From assembly GCA_002321305.1 (NCBI GenBank), contig DCMF01000032.1:1-18546 (forward strand): DNA of 18,546 nt. The letters are read 5' to 3'. Under the pieces are notes generated by a model, which saw only the letters and a program-made list of their open reading frames with translations, searched no databases and was not told where the DNA came from. The stretch is from Verrucomicrobia bacterium UBA1629. GTDB lineage: Bacteria > Verrucomicrobiota > Kiritimatiellia > RFP12 > UBA1067. A program made the position numbers and the translations under genes. This document shows, piece after piece, positions 5,320 through 12,425 of this stretch (the first letter of the stretch is position 1; each line of letters starts with the position of its first letter).

Positions 5320-5340
5320 GAGTTCTAAATCACGAGTTCT
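5320..5340 (+). repeat. Second group of the iteron-like repeat (two copies)
   Basis: GAGTTCTAAATCACGAGTTCT holds two direct copies of the 7-mer at 5320-5326 and 5334-5340, both with the AAAT flank and 14 bp apart. They lie beyond the AT-rich tract from the main array, in the same orientation as its rightmost copies. Confidence 0.85.
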
Positions 5341-5686
5341 AAATCCCGGCATCGCGTCTCGGACGCCCGCCCCGTGTGCGGCAACGTCAGGGAGGACGCC
5401 GCGACCACCAGCCGTCCGAGCAGCACGGTTTTCCGCCGAGACCGCCACTTTGCCGCATCGCCGCGAGAACGCGGTTCTGTGGCGTTTGAGCGACGGCCCG
5501 AATAAAGGACATTGCCGAGCCGCGCAACGCCGTTAGAACGCGAATTTCGCGGCGATACGGCGACGCGAGGCGGACAGGCCAAGGCCGTGTGGCGGAACGC
5601 CCATCCTTCCGCCCCTTCTCGCCGCCGCCCCATTGACCGAGCGGGCAGAACTTGACGAAGGAGCAGAACGCGGAGGAGAGAACCCG
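5341..5686. other. 346-bp region without a convincing gene, before the structural operon
   Basis: No open frame here has a good start or protein-like composition. Visible features are a degenerate relative of the palindrome, AGAAC-GCG-GTTCT (5466-5478), a short palindrome CGCGAATTTCGCG (5539-5551) and AGAACGC at 5535-5541, which differs from AGAACTC by one base. One plus frame (about 5381-5509) reads without stops and looks mildly protein-like, but it has no start or ribosome-binding site. The last bases carry the GGAGGAG of the next gene. Head-packaging genes would normally be found at this position. Confidence 0.6.
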
Positions 5687-6148
5687 ATGGGATGGAGAAA
5701 ACCGACACGCAGGGACATTGCGGCGAAGCTGACGCAATCCGAACTCGACAAGTTCAGCGCAAGCCCGGACTTCCTTTCGGGGGCGAACCCCGTCGAGGAC
5801 GTCCTCGAACTCACGGCGGAGACCGTGCGCGGGTTCTGCCGCACCTGCCGACAGCTGCGGATGTGCCCAGAGGCGGGGACGATCCCGGAGGGGCTGATGA
5901 CGTTCGCGATGGACTACGCGGCGTTCGACATCCTGAAGCGCATCAGCCACACGCCGAACGAGGCGCGGACGAAGGCGTGGGAGGCCGCGCGGGAGATGTT
6001 CGTGGCGGTCGGCAAGGGCGAGTACATCCCCGAATCCTACCAGGACGACGGCGAGGCGGACGACGACACCTCCGCGAACCGCGCCCTTCCGGCGTTCTCC
6101 GAGACGACGAACCGCCGCAAGATCCTCAACTCCTACCCGATGGTCTGA
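5687..6148 (+). CDS. Phage head-tail connector-like protein (Mu gp36-like)
   Basis: This 153-residue protein has the helical pattern of gp36-type connector/neck proteins of Mu-like and related phages (DUF1320 group). It has a leading RRDIAAKLTQSELDKF (8-23), a core with NPVEDVLELTAETVRGFCR, then IPEGLMTFAMDYAAFDILKRI and a helix KAWEAAREMFVAVGKGEY. An acidic, low-complexity tail (GEADDDTSAN) follows. In phages such proteins form a ring between portal and tail. GGAGGAG at 5672-5678, 8 bp upstream, fixes the ATG at 5687; a TTG at 5633 in the same frame is less likely. It opens the structural operon, with the next gene starting 3 bp after its stop. The family call is by pattern only. Confidence 0.5.
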   Translation: MGWRKPTRRDIAAKLTQSELDKFSASPDFLSGANPVEDVLELTAETVRGFCRTCRQLRMCPEAGTIPEGLMTFAMDYAAFDILKRISHTPNEARTKAWEAAREMFVAVGKGEYIPESYQDDGEADDDTSANRALPAFSETTNRRKILNSYPMV

Positions 6149-6151
6149 AAG

Positions 6152-7450
6152 ATGCCGCCGACAGAAGAGCAGATCCCCTCGCGGCAGAGCGCGGACACCC
6201 TTCTCGGACTGACGCCGAAGGAGACGTGGGAGCCGTCCGAAAGCATCGGGAAGAACTGGCCCGACCGCATCAAGGAGCAGGCCCTCTTCTCGGCGCGGAC
6301 GACCTCGCGGGCGTACCTCGAATCCGTCAGGAGGAGGCTCGCCGAGGTCGCGTCCCGCGCCGTCATCCCCGACGTCGCGGAGTCCGCGCTCCGCGCCGCG
6401 CTGAAGGATCTCGGCTACCGTCCCGAAACGGGCTTCCCCGACAACGACGGCCTCGTGCCGCCCGCGACGCCGGGGTCGGTCACCGACCTCTCCTCCTCGC
6501 GGCGCATCGGCCTCGTCATCGACACGAACGTCAAGCAGGCGCGCTCGATGGCGCAGCTCGCGTCGTCCGAAAACCCCGTCTTCCTCATGGCGAACCCGGC
6601 CTGGAGGCTCACGCGCACGGGCGCGCGGAAGAAGCCGAGGGGCGACTGGCGGAAGCGGTGGGAGGCGGCGGGGAACGCCGTCGGCTGGCAGGGCGCGGCG
6701 CGGCGGCAGCTCGTCGCGCTGAAGACGTCCCCCATCTGGCGGGCCATCGGAGACGGCGCGGGCGGCTTCACGGACACTCTCTCGTCCGCCTTCCCGCCAT
6801 TCGCGTTCGGATCGGGCATGGCGTGGGCGAACGTCGGGCGCAGGGAGTGGAAGCGCATCTGCGAGGCGGAGGGAATCGACGACGGGCTGGACGGCATCAG
6901 GCAGCGCGCCGACTTCGCGAGCCGCGCGGGAACGGGGCAAGACGGCGTTCCTCCGCAAGGCGGCACCGTCCCCCGCCCCACGGGCGTCAAGGGCGTCAGG
7001 ACGCCTCCGCGCGCGCGATACGCCGCCGACACGGACGCGCGGGACGCGGCCTACGCCGAGATCCGCCGCGCCATCGCCGAGGCGACGCTTGCGGAGGCGG
7101 AGATCAGGAACGGGCTCTCGCGCATCGAGAAGGCGAAGCGCGTACGGGCGGGCGAGCTTGCGGACGCCTACGCCGTCTTGGAGGAGGTCGCCAAGCGCGT
7201 CCGGGAACTCGAAAAGGCGAGGTCGGACATCGCGGGCGTCCGCGCGCGCATGGACGGCTACGCGCAAGACCTGAAGGCCGCGCCGCTTCCTTCCGAGCGC
7301 GCCGCGCAGGCGGCATACGACGACAGGGCGAAGCGGCTCCGCGACGCGGCGCGGCGGACGAAGGCGATCATCGCGAAGACGCGCGTCTCCGTCGCCGCGC
7401 GCGTCAAGGCGTGCGCCGCCGCGCTTTCGGGCGACATCACGGAGGGCTGA
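6152..7450 (+). CDS. Phage minor head/morphogenesis-like protein with C-terminal coiled coil
   Basis: This 432-residue protein resembles the minor-head (Mu gpF-like/SPP1 gp7-like) proteins of prophages. The N-terminal part has LFSARTTSRAYLESVRRRL (45-63). The central domain has LVIDTNVKQARSMAQLA (121-137), NPAWRLTRTG (148-157), PIWRAIGDG (194-202) and FPPFAFGSGMAWANV (214-228), the last echoing the conserved PPF.W.SGM signature of that group. Residues about 285-425 are a long charged helical region (EIRRAIAEATLAEAEIRNGL and following heptads) not typical of the family. It follows the connector gene by 3 bp with almost no Shine-Dalgarno, so translation is probably coupled. Minor-head proteins normally sit beside portal and capsid genes, which are not found here. 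An alternative is a tail-neck adaptor that kept only part of the fold. Confidence 0.5.
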   Translation: MPPTEEQIPSRQSADTLLGLTPKETWEPSESIGKNWPDRIKEQALFSARTTSRAYLESVRRRLAEVASRAVIPDVAESALRAALKDLGYRPETGFPDNDGLVPPATPGSVTDLSSSRRIGLVIDTNVKQARSMAQLASSENPVFLMANPAWRLTRTGARKKPRGDWRKRWEAAGNAVGWQGAARRQLVALKTSPIWRAIGDGAGGFTDTLSSAFPPFAFGSGMAWANVGRREWKRICEAEGIDDGLDGIRQRADFASRAGTGQDGVPPQGGTVPRPTGVKGVRTPPRARYAADTDARDAAYAEIRRAIAEATLAEAEIRNGLSRIEKAKRVRAGELADAYAVLEEVAKRVRELEKARSDIAGVRARMDGYAQDLKAAPLPSERAAQAAYDDRAKRLRDAARRTKAIIAKTRVSVAARVKACAAALSGDITEG

Positions 7451-7456
7451 CGCGCC

Positions 7457-8125
7457 ATGTCCGACCTCTCCTTCCAGATCGAGGGCGTCGAGCGGCTGAA
7501 GCGACGGCTCTTCGCCTTCTCGCCGCAGAGGCTCGCCTCGCTCGCCCGCGAGATCGGCTACAACGTGCAGGAGCGGACGGCGGACTGGCTCGCGCAGGCG
7601 TCCGTCACGCGGCACAGGACGGCGGACGAGCTCGGCGCGAAGCACACGGGCTTCCTGGAGTTCGCGCCGGGGCGCGTCCGCTCCCTCTCCCGCTTTCGCG
7701 GCGGAAACGGCGGAAGGCCAGAAATCCGCACGGAGAACGCAAGCGCGCGCGGCGTCGATGTCGTCTTCGAGAACACGCCGGGGCTTCGCCGCGCCTTCGG
7801 GCCGCTCACGATACGCCCCGTCAGGGCGAAGGCCCTCACGATCCCGAAGGACAGGGTTTCCTACGGGCGGCGCGTCTCGGAACTGCGGGCGGAGGGCCAC
7901 GCGATCTACCGCCCGAAGGGGACGCGGATTCTCGTCGAGGACATGAAGGGAGGGAAGCGGAAGCGGAAGGACGGCGGCAAGCCGAACTGGCGCGTCCTCT
8001 ACCTCCTCGTCGGGAAGGTGACGCTGAAGCACGACCCGAAGCTCCTTCCCGACGCGCGAACGATGTCCGACTGGGCGGCGGACACCATCGAGGCGTTCGC
8101 CGAGCTGCACGGTGGCGACAGTTGA
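7457..8125 (+). CDS. Phage virion morphogenesis/tail-completion-like protein (Mu gpG-like)
   Basis: This 222-residue protein has the layout of the phage virion morphogenesis family (PF05069, Mu gpG type). It has a short N-terminal region followed by helix RLASLAREIGYNVQERTADWL, then RTADELGAKHTGFLEFA, a beta section VDVVFENTPGLRRAFGPLTI, and the segment RPVRAKALTIPKDRVSYGRR. The end is VLYLLVGKVTLKHDPKLLPD. Such proteins act in neck or tail completion. It starts 6 bp after the previous stop with GGAGG at 7441-7445 and keeps the high G+C and charge of its neighbours. There is no signal peptide. Family assignment is by remembered pattern and is fairly good. Confidence 0.6.
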   Translation: MSDLSFQIEGVERLKRRLFAFSPQRLASLAREIGYNVQERTADWLAQASVTRHRTADELGAKHTGFLEFAPGRVRSLSRFRGGNGGRPEIRTENASARGVDVVFENTPGLRRAFGPLTIRPVRAKALTIPKDRVSYGRRVSELRAEGHAIYRPKGTRILVEDMKGGKRKRKDGGKPNWRVLYLLVGKVTLKHDPKLLPDARTMSDWAADTIEAFAELHGGDS

Positions 8126-8158
8126 CACGGCGGGCAGGGATTGGAGAGGGAAAGGCAG

Positions 8159-8626
8159 ATGGAAGACTTCGGCTCAAAGTTCAGGCGCATCGCGGAGGGG
8201 ATCGCCGACAGCATCCGGGACGCGGCGGGCGTCCAGGGGCGCGGCGACGTCTCCGTCATCGTCGAGGACAAGGGCGACATCGACGCGCTCGTCGCCGAAG
8301 CCCTCGGCTCGGTCGGCCTCTGCGTCATCGTCGGCGTCACGGGGTTCACGCGCCGCGCGCAGTCAGGCCCCGTCATCACGGGGACGCTCGACTTCGAGTT
8401 TCGCGTCGTCGAGGTCCCGTCCGTCAACAGGACGGAGCAGGGCTTCGTCACGGCACAGCAGATGGCGGAATGGCTTGCGCGGAACCTCCATTGGCGGACA
8501 TGGGAGGGAATGGACGGCAGGCCCCTCCTCTTCGGCGGGTTCCAGCGCGACGACTCGGACGAGTTCAACGTCTGCCGCGTCAATTTCACGGGCGAGTGTT
8601 CGCTCGGAACGGTAAAGGCAAACTGA
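8159..8626 (+). CDS. Tail terminator/gp37-like protein
   Basis: This 155-residue protein starts MEDFGSKFRRIAEGIAD and has a beta-rich middle (GLCVIVGVTGFTRRAQSG, TLDFEFRVVEVPSVNR) and an alpha segment TAQQMAEWLARNLHWRTWEG, then FNVCRVNFTGEC. The pattern fits gp37 (DUF1834)/tail-terminator type proteins that cap the tail tube and join it to the neck. Its place between the gpG-like gene and the tail tube is where such genes occur. ATG 8159 follows a GAGAGGGAAAGG stretch; a TTG 18 bp upstream is an unlikely alternative. Size is normal for the group. Confidence 0.5.
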   Translation: MEDFGSKFRRIAEGIADSIRDAAGVQGRGDVSVIVEDKGDIDALVAEALGSVGLCVIVGVTGFTRRAQSGPVITGTLDFEFRVVEVPSVNRTEQGFVTAQQMAEWLARNLHWRTWEGMDGRPLLFGGFQRDDSDEFNVCRVNFTGECSLGTVKAN

Positions 8627-8648
8627 AAGGGAAAGGGAGCGACACCTC

Positions 8649-9098
8649 ATGAGCGAGCGCACCATCAACTACCCGACGAAGGCCAACGGCCGCATCGTCG
8701 GCACGGAAGTCGTCTACGGAGCCCCGAAGATCTCCTTCGGCGCGACGGGCGAGTTCATCTGCCAGTCCTGCACGAAGTCGCAGGCGGGCGAACTGAAGGA
8801 GTACAACGACGAGGCGGGCGAGACGGCGGTTCTCGTCCTGAAGGGCGACCACCGCGAGTTCTCCATCGACGGCCTCATCGACAAGGACCTCCCCGACCAG
8901 AAGCAGGGGACGCTCTTCACGCTCGTGCTGACGATGCCGGACGGCACCTCGAAGACCTACAAGCCCCGCGTCCAGACGTGGCAGAGGTCGTTCGCGAACG
9001 AGGACTGCGCGAAGGTCTCGATGACCGCCCGCACCTACCCGGCCATCGACGGCGGCGCGGACTGCGACCCCGAATACGCGGCGGCAACCGGCTCGTGA
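8649..9098 (+). CDS. Phage tail tube protein
   Basis: This 149-residue, beta-rich protein has tail-tube character: GEFICQSCTKSQAGELKEYNDEAGETA (the EYNDE.GE turn is common in tube monomers), then VLVLKGDHREFSIDGLI, TLFTLVLTMPDGTSKTY and WQRSFANEDCAKVSMTARTYP. It would polymerise around the tape measure to form the tail lumen. GGGAG at 8635-8639 gives a good start. No sheath gene precedes it, which points to a non-contractile, siphovirus-like tail. It lies two genes upstream of the tape measure, as usual. Confidence 0.6.
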   Translation: MSERTINYPTKANGRIVGTEVVYGAPKISFGATGEFICQSCTKSQAGELKEYNDEAGETAVLVLKGDHREFSIDGLIDKDLPDQKQGTLFTLVLTMPDGTSKTYKPRVQTWQRSFANEDCAKVSMTARTYPAIDGGADCDPEYAAATGS

Positions 9099-9111
9099 CG
9101 GGGCGAGGGCG

Positions 9112-9744
9112 ATGCTTCCCGTCGAGACGACAGAGGCCCTGTTCCCGCCGTCGGGCGCCGTGGGGAAGCTCACGCTCCGCCCGATGACGCTCGCGCACGC
9201 CGCGCTCCTGGAGACGGCGGGCGCGGACATGGCGCGCGGCGTCACGCCCGACAGCATCCTCCTCTTCGCGTGGGTCTTGGCGATGGACGGGGCGGAGGTG
9301 CGGCGCGTCGCCGCGTCGGCAGACCTCGTTCCGTCCTTCAGGGCGTGGTGCGGGAGGCACGACCCCGACCCCTGCGCCCTCGCCGAGGCCGTCTGCCGCA
9401 TCGTGCGCGCCGCGTCCGCCGCGTTCGTTCCGCCGGAGGCGGAGGGCGGCGGGCAGACGGTGTTCGCGTCCGCCAAGGGCTTCGGCTGGCCGCTGGAGAT
9501 CGCCGAGTGCCTGTGCCACGAGTACGGGTGGACGCTCGACGCCGCGCTCGACACGCCGCTCGCGACGGCCTACGCGCTCATCAACTGCGCGCGGCAGAGG
9601 AACGGCGGGAAGAACGGAGGCCCGGACTACTACGGGCGGATCCAGATGGCGGAGGCGGCGCGGGCGTTCCGCAGGGCGCGGGAAGAGCGCGAACGGGCGG
9701 CGCGGGAGGAGGCGACAGACAAGGAGGCGGGCGGAAATGGCTGA
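9112..9744 (+). CDS. Tail assembly chaperone-like protein
   Basis: This 210-residue helical protein sits between the tail tube and tape-measure genes, the position of tail assembly chaperones (lambda gpG/gpGT), and overlaps the tape-measure start by 8 bp. The N-terminal half, KLTLRPMTLAHAALLETAG, and the middle, ILLFAWVLAMDGAEVRRVA, are helical. The segment GFGWPLEIAECLCHEYGWTLDAALDTPLATAY (about 124-155) resembles phage tail-chaperone ends, and the C-terminus is a charged helix. No slippery heptamer is visible near the end, so a lambda-type -1 frameshift is not supported. Position carries more weight than sequence in this call. Confidence 0.5.
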   Translation: MLPVETTEALFPPSGAVGKLTLRPMTLAHAALLETAGADMARGVTPDSILLFAWVLAMDGAEVRRVAASADLVPSFRAWCGRHDPDPCALAEAVCRIVRAASAAFVPPEAEGGGQTVFASAKGFGWPLEIAECLCHEYGWTLDAALDTPLATAYALINCARQRNGGKNGGPDYYGRIQMAEAARAFRRAREERERAAREEATDKEAGGNG

Positions 9745-12382
9745 CGCGAAGCCGATTGTCATCTCGATGAAGATGCTCGCCGACGTCTCGGACGCCGACA
9801 AGCTCCTCAAATACGTCCACGACCTCGGACAGCAGCTGAAGAGGGCGGGCGGCGAGGACGCGGAATCCCTGCGGCGGAAGCTCCTCCAGATCAAGCGCGA
9901 GATCTACTCCGGCGACCGCTCGGAGGCCTCCGTCAAGGCGATGTCGGCGAAGGTGCAGGGCCTGATGCCCGACATCGCGAAGTCGAAGACCGTCGGCTCG
10001 CTCTCCGCCATCAACGACCGCCTCTCGCAGTTCGGCACGACGCAGGCGCGGATCGTCCAGCGCACGGTGGACGACATCAGGACGGCGGTGACGCAGGGCG
10101 ACCTCTCCGAGACGACGCTCGACATCCTCGGCAAGTCGCTCGACAGGTTCGTGGAGCAGGCGAACAAGCTGCCGCCCGTCGGGCTGAAGAAGCTCGCGAC
10201 CGACATCCGGCGCACAATCGAGAACACGCAGGAGCTGCGGGACGTCATCGCGAGCGTCACGGGCATCGACTTCAAGGTGAGCGGCGGAGGCGGCTCGCTC
10301 GACGAGCTGTCGCACAAGATCGCCGTCATCGAGGGGGCGAAGGGCCTTGACGAGGGGATGAAGGCGCTCGAAGAGGCCCTTGCCGAACTCGACCCGGCCA
10401 AGGCGGACGAGATCGCGAAGTCGCTGGAGCGGATGCGCGCCGTCCTCAAGGGCGACCTCGGCAAGCGGAGCGTCGCGGAACTCAACGCCGCGCTCGGCGA
10501 CCTCTCGAAAGCCGCCTCGCGCCTCGGCGGCGCGGAACTCGGCAAGGTCGGCGACGCGATCTCCGCCGTCACGGCGCAGGGCAAGGCCCTCGGCGACAGC
10601 CTCGCGGAGATGACCGAGGGCGAGCGGGCGTGGTTCAACGCGGCGGCGGCGGGCGCGGACGAGCTGGGCGTCAGCATGGACGCGCTCACGAAGAGCGTCC
10701 TCGACCTCCTGAAGCGGATTCCCGGCATCGGCGCGGCGTTCAAGCGGATCGGCGGCGTCGGCGCGCTCGCCATCGCCGGGATCGTCTGGTCGGTCAAGGG
10801 CCTCGTCAGCGCATGGCGGGAGTGGCGGCAGTTCAAGGCCGAACAGGAGTTCAGGATGTTCGGCAAGGGCGTCGAACTCGCGCAGAACGCCATCGCCGCC
10901 TACGTTTCCGTCCTCGAGATCGCGCAGTCGAAGGAGAAGGCGTACATCGACGCGAAAAGGCAGCAGAAGGACGCGCTGAACGAACTCACGAAGGCGCAGC
11001 TCGACCTCAACAAGGCGAAGGAGCTGGAGGGCGTGGAGGACGAGGGGATGCGGCGGCGCATCGAGGAGAGGTACGCGGGCCTCGCCTCCGAACAGGCCGA
11101 CAGGGAGGGGCGGCTCGGCTACGCCCGCAAGGTCGAGGACGAGGACGTCGCGATCCGCCAGATGACCGAAAAGCTCGCCCATCTCGAAGAGGCGGCGAAG
11201 GAGAACCGACAAGCCTACAACGTCGCGGAGCGGAAGAAGGCGTACCACCTGAAGGAGGGGACGGGGATCGGCAGCTACATCGCGGCGAAGTTCGGTGTCG
11301 GGGAACTCGACCGCGAACAGGCGAAGGAATGGGGCGAGGCGGCGTCCGCCTACCAGCGCGACTTCCAGAACACCCTGAAGGAGATCGAGCGGATCAAGGG
11401 GCAGATCGAGGAGGCGAAGATGCGCCGCAAGGCCCTTTCCGACAAGGTTGCGGCGGGAGAGAAGTCGCCGGAGGAGGCGCGCCTCGAAGCGGAGAAGGCG
11501 AAGCGCGAGTCGGAGGCGCGCGACAGGAAGGCGCAGGAGGACAGGCGCGTCGCCGCGCTGAAGCGGCAGCGCGAGCGCGAGCGGGAACTCTACGAGTACG
11601 ACCGCGACCTCGCCGAACGCCAGCACGCGCGGAGCGTCGCCGAGCCGTACCAGGATCTCGTGACGCAGCTGAAGACCGCCAAGGCGGAACTGCGCCGCTT
11701 CAGGGAGGAGGAGGCGGAGGCCCTTGCGGCGCGGGAGCGCGTCATGCGGGCGTTCGCGGCGTCGGGGCGCGCGGACATGACGGAGAGGGAGCGGTTCGAG
11801 TTCGAGAACGCGACGAGCGACCTCCTGCGCGCCCGCTCGGCGCGGTACAGCGAGCAGTCCACGGTCGACCAGCTGGAGAAGCAGATGCACGACCGCCGCT
11901 TCGAGGAGGGGCTGTCGCAGTACCAGCGCGACAGGGAGGACGCGGACTTCGCGCGGGAGGGACGCTACGCGCGCGGGAACTGGGCGACGCGCCTCCGAAT
12001 GGACATGGAGCGGTACCGCGAGGGAAGCCGGGCGTTCGAGGACGCGCAGAGGCGCATCCTCGCCGACAACGACGGCACGAGGCCGCTGACGCCCGAAGAG
12101 CGGCGCATCGCCGAGCGCGACCGCGACGAGGGGCGGCAGAAGATGACGGAGACGCGAAGCGCGCTGCGGGCGACGGCGATGGAGGGCGACGCGCAGGGGA
12201 TGTCCTTCGTCGCCTCGCTCTTCGGACACCGCAACCGCCTCACGGCGATGGGCCTCGGCGGCGACGTGGCGGACTGGGACAGGCAGACGGCGCGGAACAC
12301 GCACACGCTCGTCAAGCAGAACAGGGAACTCCTGAACGCGATCAACAGGAAGACCGGCGCGGGCATCGCATGGGGGATGTAG
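9737..12382 (+). CDS. Phage tail tape measure protein
   Basis: This 881-residue protein would set tail length and help move DNA across membranes. It is mostly alpha-helical. Residues 1-320 are charged helices (MADAKPIVISMKMLADVSDADKLL at the start). Residues 328-359 are hydrophobic (IPGIGAAFKRIGGVGALAIAGIVWSVKG), the usual membrane-active segment. Residues 380-720 are a long K/E/R/A coiled coil. The C-terminus (about 830-881) holds a glycine-rich turn (AMGLGGDVADWDRQ) and a helix with NTHTLVKQNRELLNAINRK. Length, position after the chaperone-like gene and this architecture agree. AAGGAGG at about 9721-9727 precedes the ATG. At ~1.5 angstrom per residue the tail would be around 130 nm, an estimate from general tape-measure scaling only. 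Confidence 0.85.
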   Translation: MADAKPIVISMKMLADVSDADKLLKYVHDLGQQLKRAGGEDAESLRRKLLQIKREIYSGDRSEASVKAMSAKVQGLMPDIAKSKTVGSLSAINDRLSQFGTTQARIVQRTVDDIRTAVTQGDLSETTLDILGKSLDRFVEQANKLPPVGLKKLATDIRRTIENTQELRDVIASVTGIDFKVSGGGGSLDELSHKIAVIEGAKGLDEGMKALEEALAELDPAKADEIAKSLERMRAVLKGDLGKRSVAELNAALGDLSKAASRLGGAELGKVGDAISAVTAQGKALGDSLAEMTEGERAWFNAAAAGADELGVSMDALTKSVLDLLKRIPGIGAAFKRIGGVGALAIAGIVWSVKGLVSAWREWRQFKAEQEFRMFGKGVELAQNAIAAYVSVLEIAQSKEKAYIDAKRQQKDALNELTKAQLDLNKAKELEGVEDEGMRRRIEERYAGLASEQADREGRLGYARKVEDEDVAIRQMTEKLAHLEEAAKENRQAYNVAERKKAYHLKEGTGIGSYIAAKFGVGELDREQAKEWGEAASAYQRDFQNTLKEIERIKGQIEEAKMRRKALSDKVAAGEKSPEEARLEAEKAKRESEARDRKAQEDRRVAALKRQRERERELYEYDRDLAERQHARSVAEPYQDLVTQLKTAKAELRRFREEEAEALAARERVMRAFAASGRADMTERERFEFENATSDLLRARSARYSEQSTVDQLEKQMHDRRFEEGLSQYQRDREDADFAREGRYARGNWATRLRMDMERYREGSRAFEDAQRRILADNDGTRPLTPEERRIAERDRDEGRQKMTETRSALRATAMEGDAQGMSFVASLFGHRNRLTAMGLGGDVADWDRQTARNTHTLVKQNRELLNAINRKTGAGIAWGM

Positions 12383-12425
12383 GGCGGCGGGAAACGGCTT
12401 CGGCAAGAAAGAGGAGGCATCGGAC

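Noticed and set aside
5269..5328. Possible 19-residue ORF beginning MQNQNKRDTRL, whose stop lies in a repeat copy
   Set aside because: The AGAAGGA upstream is about 14 bp from the ATG, the product is tiny and basic, and the stop is supplied by the repeat, so coding cannot be supported.
4936..5340. CRISPR array interpretation of the repeats
   Set aside because: Repeats are only 7-12 bp, occur in both orientations, and the intervals are too short and uneven for spacers.
5318..5536. 72-codon plus-strand frame beginning MSSKSRVLNPG
   Set aside because: Its start is inside a repeat copy (ATGAGTTCT), there is no ribosome-binding site, and the composition is that of a random G+C-rich frame.
5387..8128. 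Very long minus-strand open frame (913 codons) opposite the structural genes
   Set aside because: It is Arg/Ala/Pro/Val-rich, as expected for an antisense frame in G+C-rich DNA, and the plus-strand genes it covers have ribosome sites and phage-like motifs.
9700..9750. Programmed -1 frameshift between chaperone-like gene and tape measure
   Set aside because: No slippery heptamer (X XXY YYZ) is present before the stop, and the tape measure has its own AAGGAGG and ATG.
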